In this document: positions 16,570 through 25,324 of the stretch, piece after piece
How the letters are laid out: each line of letters opens with the position of its first letter
How positions within the stretch are numbered: the stretch's first letter is position 1
Assembly (NCBI GenBank): GCA_015056315.1
Contig: SVGN01000011.1
Coordinates: forward strand, 1 to 62,707
Direction of reading: 5' to 3'
Length of the DNA stretch: 62,707 nucleotides
DNA from: Clostridiales bacterium
Lineage (GTDB): Bacteria > Bacillota > Clostridia > Christensenellales > Aristaeellaceae
Position numbers and translations under genes: made by a program
Notes under the pieces: generated by a model
Seen by the model: the letters and a program-made list of their open reading frames with translations, nothing else
Told to the model about the DNA's origin: nothing
Databases searched by the model: none

Positions 16570-19464
16570 ATGCAAAACATCCTTTTTGATGCCACCCGCA
16601 GCTTTGAGGAGCGTATCCAATGGCTGCTTAAGAACCTGACCGTAGACGAGAAGCTGGGCTGGCTGGCCTCCCGCATCCCCGGCTGCGAGCGGCTGGGCAT
16701 CGCGCCCTTTGGGCTGGGCGGTGAGGCTGCCCACGGCGTGCAGGCCCGCAACGATCATTTCGGCCCCGGCGAGGCGGATATCACCACCTCCTTCCCCCAG
16801 CCCATCGGCATGAGCGCCACGTGGGATCCGGAACTGCTCCGGGCCTGCGGTCAGGTGGTGGGCAACGAGGCCCGGGCGGTGAACAAGCGCCACGGCGGGC
16901 GAGGGCTCAGCCGCTGGGCCCCTACCGTGGATATCGAACGGGATCCCCGCTGGGGCCGCAACGAGGAAGCCTACGGCGAGGATCCGGTGCAGATCGGCTG
17001 CATGGCTGGCGCGTATCTCCGTGGCATGCAGGGCGACGACCCCAAATACATCCGTACCGCGGCCACCCTCAAGCATTTCTATGCCAACAACACCGAGGAG
17101 GGCCGTACCTGGAAGAATGCGGCGGTGGATCCCCGCAACCGCTGGGAGCTGTATCTGGAGCCCTTCCGCCGCTGCATCGAGCAGGGCGCCCAGGGCATCA
17201 TGACGGCTTATAACCGCATCAACGGCAAGGTGGGCATCCTGAATGACGAGGTAAACACCATCCTCAAGCAGCAGTACGGGCTTACCCATGCGGTAGGCGA
17301 CGGCGGCGCGCTGGGGCTGGTGGTCTCCGGCCAGCATTACTACGGCAACGCAGCAGAGGCTGTGGCGGAGGCTGTCAAGGCCGGTGTGGACGGCATGAGC
17401 GATAACCCGGTCATGGTGGATAAAGGAGCCCGTGAGGCCTACGCCCTTGGCTTGCTCACCGAAGCGGATCTGGATAAGGCCATCCGTGCCAAGATGCTGG
17501 TGGCCATGCGTCTCGGGCACTTCGACGGGGAGGCCTGCCCCTATGCAGCCATCGGCGAGGAGGCGCTTTGCACCGAAGAAGCCAAGGCTCTTTCTCTGCT
17601 GGCGGCTCAAAAGGCCAATGTGCTTTTGAAGAACGACGGCCTGCTGCCGCTGGAGCGGGAGCAGCCGGTGGCACTGGTGGGCCCCATGGCGGATACCTGG
17701 TTCCAGGATTGGTACGGCGGCGAACCGCCCTACCGCCGCACGCTGGCAGACGGTCTCCGGGCGCTGGAGGCTCCCTTCCAATACGCGGATGGCTGGGATC
17801 GGGTACAGCTCTGCTTTGGCGGCAAGGCAGCCCGCATCGCTGAGGATGGCACAGTGATCCTCTCCGACGAGGGCGATGTATTTGTTATGGAGTGCTGGGG
17901 CGAGGATTGCTACGCCTTCCGCTGTGTACGCACCGGCACCTATCTGACCATGACCATGCCGGACGGCCCCACCTCTGTGGAGCAGCCGCTGGCCGCCGAG
18001 CGCAAGGCCGCCTTCAACTGGTTCGTGCTGGAGGTGTTCCATCTGGAAAAGCGGGGCGATGAGACCCTGCTGCTGAACCGCTTCCATTGGCCGGTGGAGG
18101 CGGATGGTGCAGTGCTCACCTCCGGCAGGAAGCGCACCGGCACACCGGTCACCATCCGTCTGGTGGAGGATGGCGTAGCCGCCTCCGTGAGGCTGGCCAA
18201 AGAAGCGCCGGTGGCGGTGGTGGCTGTGGGCAGCCATTCGCTGATCCCCGCCAAGGAAGAATACGACCGCCATACCCTGCGCCTGCCGGAGCACCAGCAG
18301 CGCCTGCTGGATGCGGTCTCCGCAGCCAACCCCAACACGGTGCTGGTGCTGTTGAGCAATTACCCCTACACGCTGGGCGGCGCAGAGGAGCGGGTGCCTG
18401 CCATCCTGCACAGCGCCACCGGCAGCCAGGATATGGGCACCGCTGTTGCCCAGGCGCTCTACGGCTGCTTCTCGCCCGCGGGCAGGCTCAACATGACCTG
18501 GTACCGCTCCGATGAGAATCTGGGCGACGTCGACGATTACGACATCATCCGGGGTGGGCGCACCTACCGCTATTTTGAGGGCAAGCCCCTGTTCCCCTTC
18601 GGGCACGGCCTCACCTACAGCAGCTTCGCCTACGAGGGTCTTACGGTGGAGCCGGAGAGCGATGCCCTCCGTTTCTCTCTCCGGGTGACAAATACCGGCA
18701 GCCGCATCAGCGATGAGGTGGTGCAGCTCTACGGCATCGCTCCCGCCTCCCGGGTCAGGAAACCCCTGCGCCAGCTGCTGGCCTTTACCCGCCTCGGGGA
18801 TGTGCAGCCCGGGGAGACCCGTCAGGTCAGCTTTGCTGTGCCGGTGGATGAGCTTCGCTTCTACGATGTCATCAGCCGCAGGCTGATGGTGGAGGCGGGG
18901 GAATACCGCTTCTTTGCAGGCCCCTCCAGCGCCATGGAAGCGCAGAGCGTCTCCTGCTTTGTGGCAGGGGAGCAGACCGGCAAGCGGGAGCTGACCGCCA
19001 TTACCCCCGCCGACCACTACGACGACCACACCGGCATCACCATCCTGCAGGGCACGCTGGGCTACAGCAGCATTGCGGTGGCCCCCGGCAGAACAGAGGC
19101 AGAGGCCGTCTACCGGGATTGCCGGTTCGATGAGGCGCATTGCCTGCTGTCGCTGCGCACCATGAGCGTGAAGGGCGGCAGCCTGCGGGTGCTGGTGAAC
19201 GGGCAGGAGATCGGCTGCTGGCAGGGCGATACCCGTACCTCCGAGCACCGCAGCGCCCCGCCCATGGATCGTTTCGCCGATGAGATGATCCGGGCCCGTG
19301 CCAAAGAACGCCGCCCCATCTGGGAGGATCTGGACTTCCTTCTGCCGGAGGGTGTTGTGGAGGGCACGCTCACCCTGTGCATCACCGGCGATGTGCAGGT
19401 CAGCTTCTTCCGGGCCGCAGAGGCACCGGAGGGCAGAAAGATCCATCTGGGCATTGCCAACTGA
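16570..19464 (+). CDS. GH3 beta-glycosidase with internal insert and C-terminal extension
   Basis: The 964-residue protein starts at the ATG after AAGGGAG and lacks a signal peptide. It has the GH3 N-terminal barrel (AHGVQ, SRWAPTVDIERDPRWGRNEEAYGEDP, KHFYANN); the likely nucleophile is Asp244 in VGDGGALGLV. The second GH3 domain follows (NVLLKNDGLLPL, GGRTYRYFEGKPLFPFGHGLTYSSF), then an Fn3-like domain (about 685-790). Residues about 415-540 interrupt the second domain with a fascin-like beta-rich insert. About 160 residues at the C-terminus resemble a carbohydrate-binding beta-sandwich. Beta-xylosidase or beta-glucosidase activity on imported oligosaccharides is expected. A strong promoter lies 72 nt upstream. 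Confidence 0.9.
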   Translation: MQNILFDATRSFEERIQWLLKNLTVDEKLGWLASRIPGCERLGIAPFGLGGEAAHGVQARNDHFGPGEADITTSFPQPIGMSATWDPELLRACGQVVGNEARAVNKRHGGRGLSRWAPTVDIERDPRWGRNEEAYGEDPVQIGCMAGAYLRGMQGDDPKYIRTAATLKHFYANNTEEGRTWKNAAVDPRNRWELYLEPFRRCIEQGAQGIMTAYNRINGKVGILNDEVNTILKQQYGLTHAVGDGGALGLVVSGQHYYGNAAEAVAEAVKAGVDGMSDNPVMVDKGAREAYALGLLTEADLDKAIRAKMLVAMRLGHFDGEACPYAAIGEEALCTEEAKALSLLAAQKANVLLKNDGLLPLEREQPVALVGPMADTWFQDWYGGEPPYRRTLADGLRALEAPFQYADGWDRVQLCFGGKAARIAEDGTVILSDEGDVFVMECWGEDCYAFRCVRTGTYLTMTMPDGPTSVEQPLAAERKAAFNWFVLEVFHLEKRGDETLLLNRFHWPVEADGAVLTSGRKRTGTPVTIRLVEDGVAASVRLAKEAPVAVVAVGSHSLIPAKEEYDRHTLRLPEHQQRLLDAVSAANPNTVLVLLSNYPYTLGGAEERVPAILHSATGSQDMGTAVAQALYGCFSPAGRLNMTWYRSDENLGDVDDYDIIRGGRTYRYFEGKPLFPFGHGLTYSSFAYEGLTVEPESDALRFSLRVTNTGSRISDEVVQLYGIAPASRVRKPLRQLLAFTRLGDVQPGETRQVSFAVPVDELRFYDVISRRLMVEAGEYRFFAGPSSAMEAQSVSCFVAGEQTGKRELTAITPADHYDDHTGITILQGTLGYSSIAVAPGRTEAEAVYRDCRFDEAHCLLSLRTMSVKGGSLRVLVNGQEIGCWQGDTRTSEHRSAPPMDRFADEMIRARAKERRPIWEDLDFLLPEGVVEGTLTLCITGDVQVSFFRAAEAPEGRKIHLGIAN

Positions 19465-19470
19465 TGTATG

Positions 19471-19498
19471 GCCCCGCCGCAGAGCTGTGCGGCGGGGC
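19471..19498 (+). terminator. Terminator-like hairpin after the GH3 gene
   Basis: An 11-bp perfect stem (19471-19481 with 19488-19498) and a 6-nt loop follow the stop codon by 6 nt. No T-tract follows, so it may be a weak terminator or an RNA 3'-end stabiliser. Confidence 0.5.
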
Positions 19499-19509
19499 AT
19501 TCCGTACCC

Positions 19510-19539
19510 TTGGCATTTTACGGCTATCGGTGCTATAAT
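19510..19539 (+). promoter_or_regulatory. Promoter of the SGNH esterase gene
   Basis: TTGGCA (19510-19515), 18-bp spacer, TATAAT (19534-19539), 33 nt before the start codon. Confidence 0.75.
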
Positions 19540-19572
19540 GAAGCATACTCCGTTGCGAAGGAAGGTTTTGTT

Positions 19573-20751
19573 ATGAAAAGATCCTGCATCCGTTTCTGTG
19601 CCCTGCTGCTCTGTGCAGGGCTGCTGTGCGCATCCGCTGCGGCGGAGGCTCCCTCTGTGTTTACCCAGACCATGCTGGAGCGCTCCTTTCTGCAGACCGG
19701 CAACACCGAGCGGCTCCATGCCGCCATTCAGAAGGCCCAAAACGGCGAGACCGTCACCATCGCCTATCTGGGCGGCTCTATCACCGAGGGCGCGCTGGCC
19801 AAGCCCCAGCAGACCCATTGCTATGCCTACCTGTCTGCACAGGCCTTTGCAGAGCGCTATATGGCAGACCCCTCTAAGCTCAACTATGTGAATGCGGGCA
19901 TTTCCGGCACCCCCTCCCTGCTGGGCATCACCCGTCTGGAGGCGGATGTGCTCAGCCATCAGCCGGATATCGTGTTTGTGGAGTTTGCCGTGAATGATTC
20001 CGGCGACCAGATCAGCCAGGGTGTGTACGAGAGCCTGCTGCGCCAGCTTTTGATTGCAGAGTGCAAGCCCGCCGTTATTTTGGTGTTCACGGTGCTCAGC
20101 GGCGGCAACTCCTGCCAGGAGCATATGTCCAAGCTGGGCAGGCACTACAACCTGGGCATGATCAGCGTAAAGGATGCCATCTGGCCGGAGATCGAAGCAG
20201 GCAACATGACCTGGAGCGATTACTCCGCCGACTATGTACACCCCAACAACGAAGGCCATGCCTTTATGGCCGATGCCATCGACTATTACTATCAGCAGGC
20301 GGAGCAGGTACCTGCCGAGCCCTTTGCCATGCCCCGGTTCATCCGCATCTCCAACCCGCTGGAGGGGTTGGAGAACATCCGCCACGGCGACAGCCGTATC
20401 CAGTCTGTGGGCGGCTTCCCCATCGGTCCGGTGGCTTGCTACAGCTACGTCATGGGCTGGTGGCACAAGGGCCTTATCAGCGGCACGGAGCCCATGGTGG
20501 TGGTCATGGAGGGCTCCTGCATGACCGTAGCCTATAAGCAGATGAAGGATACCACCTGGGGCAGCGCTCAGGTATGGGTGGACGGCGTTTGCAAGGCCAC
20601 CCTGCCCGGCTACGATGCCGGCGCCTGGGGCAATATCCAGACCCAGCTGATCACCTTCTCCGACAAGGGCCCCCACACGGTGGAGATCCGCATGGCGGAG
20701 GGGCAGGAGGGCAAGAACTTCCAGCTGCTGGATATCGCCGTTGTACCGTAA
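19573..20751 (+). CDS. Secreted SGNH/GDSL hydrolase, probable carbohydrate esterase
   Basis: The 392-residue protein has a Sec signal peptide ending near SAAAEA (residue 25). SGNH blocks are visible: the nucleophile in AYLGGSITEG (Ser69), the Asn block VEFAVNDSGD, and the Asp-x-x-His block ADYVHPNNEGH (His near 223). About 150 further residues form a C-terminal beta-rich domain. Proteins of this layout include acetyl-xylan esterases, which remove acetyl groups from plant polysaccharides outside the cell. The adjacent GH3 gene supports a role in hemicellulose breakdown. Its substrate is inferred. Confidence 0.8.
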   Translation: MKRSCIRFCALLLCAGLLCASAAAEAPSVFTQTMLERSFLQTGNTERLHAAIQKAQNGETVTIAYLGGSITEGALAKPQQTHCYAYLSAQAFAERYMADPSKLNYVNAGISGTPSLLGITRLEADVLSHQPDIVFVEFAVNDSGDQISQGVYESLLRQLLIAECKPAVILVFTVLSGGNSCQEHMSKLGRHYNLGMISVKDAIWPEIEAGNMTWSDYSADYVHPNNEGHAFMADAIDYYYQQAEQVPAEPFAMPRFIRISNPLEGLENIRHGDSRIQSVGGFPIGPVACYSYVMGWWHKGLISGTEPMVVVMEGSCMTVAYKQMKDTTWGSAQVWVDGVCKATLPGYDAGAWGNIQTQLITFSDKGPHTVEIRMAEGQEGKNFQLLDIAVVP

Positions 20752-20777
20752 CAAGCGCTCCGAGGGGAGCCAACAGC

Positions 20778-20814
20778 ACAAACAGCGTCCGGCGATGTGC
20801 CGAACGCTGTTTGT
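20778..20814. repeat. Long inverted repeat in the dpaL leader
   Basis: A 16-nt arm (20778-20793) pairs with 20799-20814 with one mismatch and a 5-nt loop. It lies 16 nt upstream of the dpaL ribosome site. No T-tract follows on either strand, so a simple terminator is unlikely; it may be an mRNA processing or regulatory hairpin. Confidence 0.6.
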
Positions 20815-20848
20815 AAAAGAAGCAAAGCATCAAGGAGGCGGGGGCAGA

Positions 20849-22057
20849 TTGCAGAACATCCGCTGGACGCTCAACCATATGCCCGCAGGGGAGGATCGGT
20901 GGCTCAGCCTGATGTCACCCGGGCAGGTGGCGCAGGCCAAAGCATTCCATACCGGGTTTCCGGAGTACCGGCCCACGCCGCTCCACAGCCTTCGGGCCAT
21001 GGCCAAAGAGCTGGGGCTGGGCGGCCTGTACATCAAGGACGAAAGCAAGCGCTTTGGGCTCAATGCCTTTAAGGTGTTGGGCGGCAGCTATGCCATTGCC
21101 CGCTATGCGGCGGAGCGGACGGGCTGCCCGCCCGAGGCCATAACCTTCGCCGCCCTGACCGGCCCGGAGATGCGCAAAAGGCTGAAGGATGCGGTGCTCT
21201 TTACCGCCACCGACGGCAACCACGGCAGAGGTGTTGCCTGGTCTGCCCGCCAGCTGGGGCTCAGGGCGGTGGTGCGCATGCCTGCCGGTACGGCATTGAG
21301 CCGTTTGGAAAACATCCGCAAAGAGGGCGCAGAGGTCACCATCGAAGCCATGAATTACGATGACTGCGTCCGGCTGGCAGCCAAACAGGCTACGGCTGCG
21401 CCGGGCGGTATTCTGCTGCAGGATACCGCCTGGGAGGGCTACGAGCAGGTGCCGGGCTGGATCATGCAGGGCTATGGCACCATGGTGGCGGAAGCCCTTG
21501 AACAAATGGAGGCGCTGGGCGATGCACCGCCCACCCATGTGTTCATCCAGGCGGGAGTCGGCTCGCTGGCGGGTGCGGTGACCGGCGCTCTGGTCAGCCG
21601 CTTCCCGGATGCACCGCCCAAGGTGGTAGTGGTGGAAGCGGATGCAGCCGCCTGCCACTACCTGAGCGCCCTTCGGGGCGATGGTACCACCGCCAAAGTG
21701 GAAGGGGATCTGGCCACCATGATGGCAGGCCTTGCCTGCGGCGAGGTGAACCCCGTCTCCTGGAGCATACTCCGGAACCATGCCGCTGCCTTTGTCAGCT
21801 GCCCGGATCAGGTCTCTGCCCTTGGCATGCGCCTTCTGGCAAAGCCCCTGCCCGGCGATGCGCCTGTGGTCTCCGGCGAGAGCGGTGCGGTGGGCATGGG
21901 GCTTACCGCGGCGGTCATGAAGGGCACATGCGGCCTCAGGGAGGCCCTGGGCCTTGGCAAAGACAGCCGGGTGCTCCTGTTCTCCACCGAGGGCGATACC
22001 GACCCGGAAAACTACCGCCGTGTCCTTTCGGATGAATGCCCCGTAACCAAGCTGTGA
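20849..22057 (+). CDS. dpaL: Diaminopropionate ammonia-lyase
   Basis: The 402-residue PLP enzyme converts 2,3-diaminopropionate to pyruvate and two ammonia via an aminoacrylate intermediate. The PLP lysine lies in RFGLNAFKVLGG (Lys75), as in YgeX/DpaL. TDGNHGRGVAW and the glycine-rich phosphate site near VFIQAGVGSLAGAV match the fold type II family. The start is a TTG 11 nt after AAGGAGG; extending upstream would place the long leader hairpin inside the coding region, so I reject that. A RidA-family gene follows 61 nt later, which fits the chemistry because RidA hydrolyses leaked 2-aminoacrylate. Confidence 0.9.
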   Translation: MQNIRWTLNHMPAGEDRWLSLMSPGQVAQAKAFHTGFPEYRPTPLHSLRAMAKELGLGGLYIKDESKRFGLNAFKVLGGSYAIARYAAERTGCPPEAITFAALTGPEMRKRLKDAVLFTATDGNHGRGVAWSARQLGLRAVVRMPAGTALSRLENIRKEGAEVTIEAMNYDDCVRLAAKQATAAPGGILLQDTAWEGYEQVPGWIMQGYGTMVAEALEQMEALGDAPPTHVFIQAGVGSLAGAVTGALVSRFPDAPPKVVVVEADAAACHYLSALRGDGTTAKVEGDLATMMAGLACGEVNPVSWSILRNHAAAFVSCPDQVSALGMRLLAKPLPGDAPVVSGESGAVGMGLTAAVMKGTCGLREALGLGKDSRVLLFSTEGDTDPENYRRVLSDECPVTKL

Positions 22058-22118
22058 ACCGCAGAGAACGGTCTCTGTATTGCATAGAAGAAACACAAAC
22101 AGAAAGGAACGAAAAAAC

Positions 22119-22493
22119 ATGAAGCAAGCCATCCATACCGATAAAGCCCCCGCCGCCATCGGCCCCTACTCCCAGGCACAGATGATCGGAGGCTTCCTCT
22201 TTACCAGCGGGCAGCTGGGCATCGATGTGGAGAAGGGCGGCCTTGCCGAGGGCGTAGAGGCTCAGGCCCATGCCGCCATGAAGAACCTGGGGCAGATCCT
22301 CTCTGCTGCCGGTGCAGGCTATGGCAGCATCCTCAAGACCACCATCTTCGTTAAGGATCTGGCGGATTTCGCCACTGTTAACAAAGTGTACGCCAGCTAT
22401 TTCGAGGGCGATTACCCTGCCCGCAGCTGTGTGCAGGTGGCTGCGCTGCCCATGGGCGGTCTGGTGGAGATCGAGGCGATCGCAAAAATTTGA
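22119..22493 (+). CDS. ridA: RidA-family enamine/imine deaminase
   Basis: The 124-residue protein has the full family length and signature blocks: AIGPYSQAQ near the N-terminus, and the substrate-binding arginine in YPARSCVQVAALP (Arg102) followed by GLVEIEAIA. RidA hydrolyses 2-aminoacrylate and similar imines before they damage PLP enzymes. The upstream gene is a PLP lyase that makes exactly this intermediate, so the two probably form a functional pair in one operon. AGAAAGGAA lies 9 nt before the ATG. Confidence 0.93.
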   Translation: MKQAIHTDKAPAAIGPYSQAQMIGGFLFTSGQLGIDVEKGGLAEGVEAQAHAAMKNLGQILSAAGAGYGSILKTTIFVKDLADFATVNKVYASYFEGDYPARSCVQVAALPMGGLVEIEAIAKI

Positions 22494-22525
22494 TCAAAAA
22501 TGTTACGCAACTGTGACGTAAATAC

Positions 22526-22554
22526 TTGACACAGTTAATAATTTACCCTACAAT
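22526..22554 (+). promoter_or_regulatory. Promoter of the wall-binding protein gene
   Basis: TTGACA (22526-22531), 17-bp spacer, TACAAT (22549-22554), with a leader of about 95 nt. Confidence 0.85.
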
Positions 22555-22654
22555 AAGGACTGGTAACAAAGCAAAGAAAAGGTGCCCGGCCCAATGCAGC
22601 CCATTCCGGGGCAGCGGGCAGGCACAAACGATAGGCCTTGTTGGAGGGTGCACA

Positions 22655-25255
22655 ATGCAGCGTAAACAGTCCCTGATCCGTTTGGCAGCAGCCGTTCTGG
22701 TAGCGGCTGCTCTTTTGGCGACCCTGGCTCCGGCCCTTGCCGCTGCCTACCCCTACGATACCATCAGCCTGGATGATGTAAACCTGCGCAAGCGCCCCAG
22801 CTCCAGCGCAACGGTCATCGCCCGGATCGATGTGGGCGACCCCATCCGCATCCTTGGTAAGACCGGCGAGTATTACAAGGTGGAGTACAAGGGCGAGACA
22901 GGCTACGCCATGTGCAAGTATGTGGATGGTCTGGATCCCAGCCCCGAACCCAGCCCCGACCCTTCCCTCCAGCAGTCGCCTCCCAGCGCTATCAGCACCT
23001 ACCCCTACGATACCACGGTAGCCGGGCAGGTAAAGATGCGCAAGCAGCCTCTTGCCAACGCGGATGTGATCCGTACCCTGCTGCCCGGCGAGGCTGTCAG
23101 CGTGATCGACGTGGATGTGAACGGTTTTGCCAAGATCAAGCATGAGGGCAAGACCGGCTATTGTGTCGCCGGTTACCTGAACCTGGCGGATATCCCGCTG
23201 CCCACGCCCACCCCCGCACCCACCGTGCACCCGGATGCGGAGAAGTACATCTCCGTCAGCGTGGGGGATAGCAACACTACCGTAAAGGCCCTGCAGGAGG
23301 CTCTCATCGAGCTGGGCTACCTGGCCGAGGGCGAGGATGACGGCAAGTTCGGCGGCAAGACCAAGACGGCCCTGCTGCTGTTCGAAAAGCGCAACGGCCT
23401 CACCCAGGACGGCATCTGCGACCAGGAGCTGCAGCTGCTGCTTTACGAGGGCAAGCCCAAGAACAAGCAGGGCTACCGCAAGATCATCAAGACCTGCGCT
23501 CCCGTCGGTACCCCCTACATCTACGAGGGCTCCCACGGCGAAGCCGTGAACCGTGCCCAAAACCGCCTGCGGGAGCTGGGCTACTACACCGAAGAGAACA
23601 CCGGCATCAACGATAAGGCCACCCAGGCTGCCATCAAGGCCTTTGAAGCCAAGCACGGCCTGATGAAGGACGGCGAGCTGGATCCCGCCGACCAGAACAT
23701 CCTCTATGGTGCTTCTGCCATGAGCGCGAGCTTCGTGGCCACTCCCGCACCTGCGCCCACCCCTGCGCCGCCCACCACTGTGGTGCGCCCCGGCGACAAG
23801 AACAGCGATGCCCTCAAGGTGCAGGAGCGCCTGAAGGAGCTGGGCTACTACACCGGCGCTCTGGACGGCTCCTTCGGCGAAGGCAGCGTGCGCGCCCTGA
23901 AGGATTTCCAGAAGAAGAACGGCCTGAACCCCGATGGTGTGTGCGGTACCAAGACCCGCGCCATCCTGTTTGCGCCCCACCCGGTCTATGCCACCCCCAC
24001 CGCCACCCCTGCCCCCGGCAGTGATGAAGAGGATACCGCCGCCGGTACGGTAAGCGGCTATCCGGTGATCACCGAAGAAAATGTGGTGCTCATCATGGCC
24101 GGTTCCCGCGGCGATATGGTGCTGCAGCTGCAAAAGCGTTTGCAGGAGCTGGGCTACTACTCCTCCCGCCTGGATGGTGTATGCCTCAGCGATGACATCA
24201 CCGCCATCCGCAGCTTCCAGAAGGCCAACAACCTGAAGGTGGATGGCAAGGCCGGTTATCAGACCCAGAAGCTGCTCTACAGCGACGATGCGGTGCGCGG
24301 CTCCGTTACCATCACCACCAGCCAGACCCTGCGCTACGGCAGCCAGGGCACCGAAGTGACCAACCTGCAGAACCGCCTCATCGCCCTTGGCTACCTGGCA
24401 GGCAGCGCAGACGGTAAGTTCGGCGGCCAGACCCGCAATGCACTGGTCGCCTTCCAGAAGGCCAACAACCTGGTGCCCGACGGTGTTGCCGGGGCCAAGA
24501 CCATTGCGGCGCTTGAATCCGCATCGGCTGTCTCCAACCAGGTGGATACCAGCGAGACGCTGCGCTTGGGCTCTGTGAGCGCAGCGGTGGCTGCTTTGCA
24601 GAAGCGTCTTGTGGCTCTGGGCTTCCTGACCGGCGAAGCGGACGGGAATTTCGGCGTTAAGACCAATCTGGCGGTCATTGCCTTCCAGAAGGCCAACGGC
24701 CTCACCCCGGACGGCATCGCCGGCAGCCGTACCCTTGCCAAGCTGAATAACCCCAACGCCATTGGCGCTTCCGGTGTAGGCAGCACCACCGGCGCACTGA
24801 CTGTGGGCACCGTTCCCGCCAGCAGCGTCCGCTATGCCAACTGGTATACCGAGGTGCGCGCCAAGGCCCGTACCTACCCCAATGCCACGGTGTACGATTT
24901 CACCACCGGCATCTCCTGGCGCATCAACATCTTCTCCAATGGCGCTCATGCCGATGCAGAGCCCATTACCGCAGAGGATACCGCCAACATGAACCGCGCC
25001 TTCGGCGGCAAGACCACCTGGACGCCCAAGGCTGTGTGGGTCATCTTCAGCGATGGTTCGGTCTATATGGCCTCCACCCACAACACGCCCCACCAGGTAT
25101 ACCACATCAAGGATAACAACTTCCCCGGCCACCTGTGCGTACACTTCCCCCGTACCATGGCGCAGGTGCAGTCCATCGGCCCCTACGCCACCTCCCACCA
25201 GAAGGCCATCGACCTTGGCTGGCAGGCTACGCTGGTTCGGGCCGGTCAGAAGTGA
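22655..25255 (+). CDS. Secreted protein with two SH3 and six peptidoglycan-binding repeats
   Basis: The 866-residue protein starts at the ATG after TTGGAGGG. A signal peptide (LIRLAAAVLVAAALLATLAP) ends near ALAAA (residue 32). Two SH3-like domains (about 33-90 and 115-180) are followed by six PG_binding_1-type repeats between about 205 and 705. Each repeat has an LQxRLxxLGY...DGxFG...FQKxNGLxxDG pattern. Residues about 735-865 form a distinct C-terminal domain with DFTTGISWRINIF, KAVWVIFSDG and THNTPHQVYHI, rich in His. It has no domain name I can assign and may be enzymatic. The protein should sit on the cell wall. It has its own promoter and terminator. Confidence 0.85.
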   Translation: MQRKQSLIRLAAAVLVAAALLATLAPALAAAYPYDTISLDDVNLRKRPSSSATVIARIDVGDPIRILGKTGEYYKVEYKGETGYAMCKYVDGLDPSPEPSPDPSLQQSPPSAISTYPYDTTVAGQVKMRKQPLANADVIRTLLPGEAVSVIDVDVNGFAKIKHEGKTGYCVAGYLNLADIPLPTPTPAPTVHPDAEKYISVSVGDSNTTVKALQEALIELGYLAEGEDDGKFGGKTKTALLLFEKRNGLTQDGICDQELQLLLYEGKPKNKQGYRKIIKTCAPVGTPYIYEGSHGEAVNRAQNRLRELGYYTEENTGINDKATQAAIKAFEAKHGLMKDGELDPADQNILYGASAMSASFVATPAPAPTPAPPTTVVRPGDKNSDALKVQERLKELGYYTGALDGSFGEGSVRALKDFQKKNGLNPDGVCGTKTRAILFAPHPVYATPTATPAPGSDEEDTAAGTVSGYPVITEENVVLIMAGSRGDMVLQLQKRLQELGYYSSRLDGVCLSDDITAIRSFQKANNLKVDGKAGYQTQKLLYSDDAVRGSVTITTSQTLRYGSQGTEVTNLQNRLIALGYLAGSADGKFGGQTRNALVAFQKANNLVPDGVAGAKTIAALESASAVSNQVDTSETLRLGSVSAAVAALQKRLVALGFLTGEADGNFGVKTNLAVIAFQKANGLTPDGIAGSRTLAKLNNPNAIGASGVGSTTGALTVGTVPASSVRYANWYTEVRAKARTYPNATVYDFTTGISWRINIFSNGAHADAEPITAEDTANMNRAFGGKTTWTPKAVWVIFSDGSVYMASTHNTPHQVYHIKDNNFPGHLCVHFPRTMAQVQSIGPYATSHQKAIDLGWQATLVRAGQK

Positions 25256-25268
25256 TCGATCAACAAAC

Positions 25269-25304
25269 AAAACCCGCCCTGTGCATGGCACAGGGCGGGT
25301 TTTC
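25269..25304. terminator. Bidirectional terminator
   Basis: A 16-bp stem (25269-25284 with 25288-25303, 3-nt loop) has T-rich flanks on both strands. It separates the convergent wall-binding protein gene and ABC ATPase gene. Confidence 0.9.
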
Positions 25305-25324
25305 GTATGTGGGGGGCGGCACGG

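Noticed and set aside
16492..20781. A 1429-codon minus-strand open frame antisense to the GH3 and SGNH genes
   Set aside because: It is a shadow of the GC-rich coding strand: no ribosome site, no family match, and the plus-strand genes have clear motifs.
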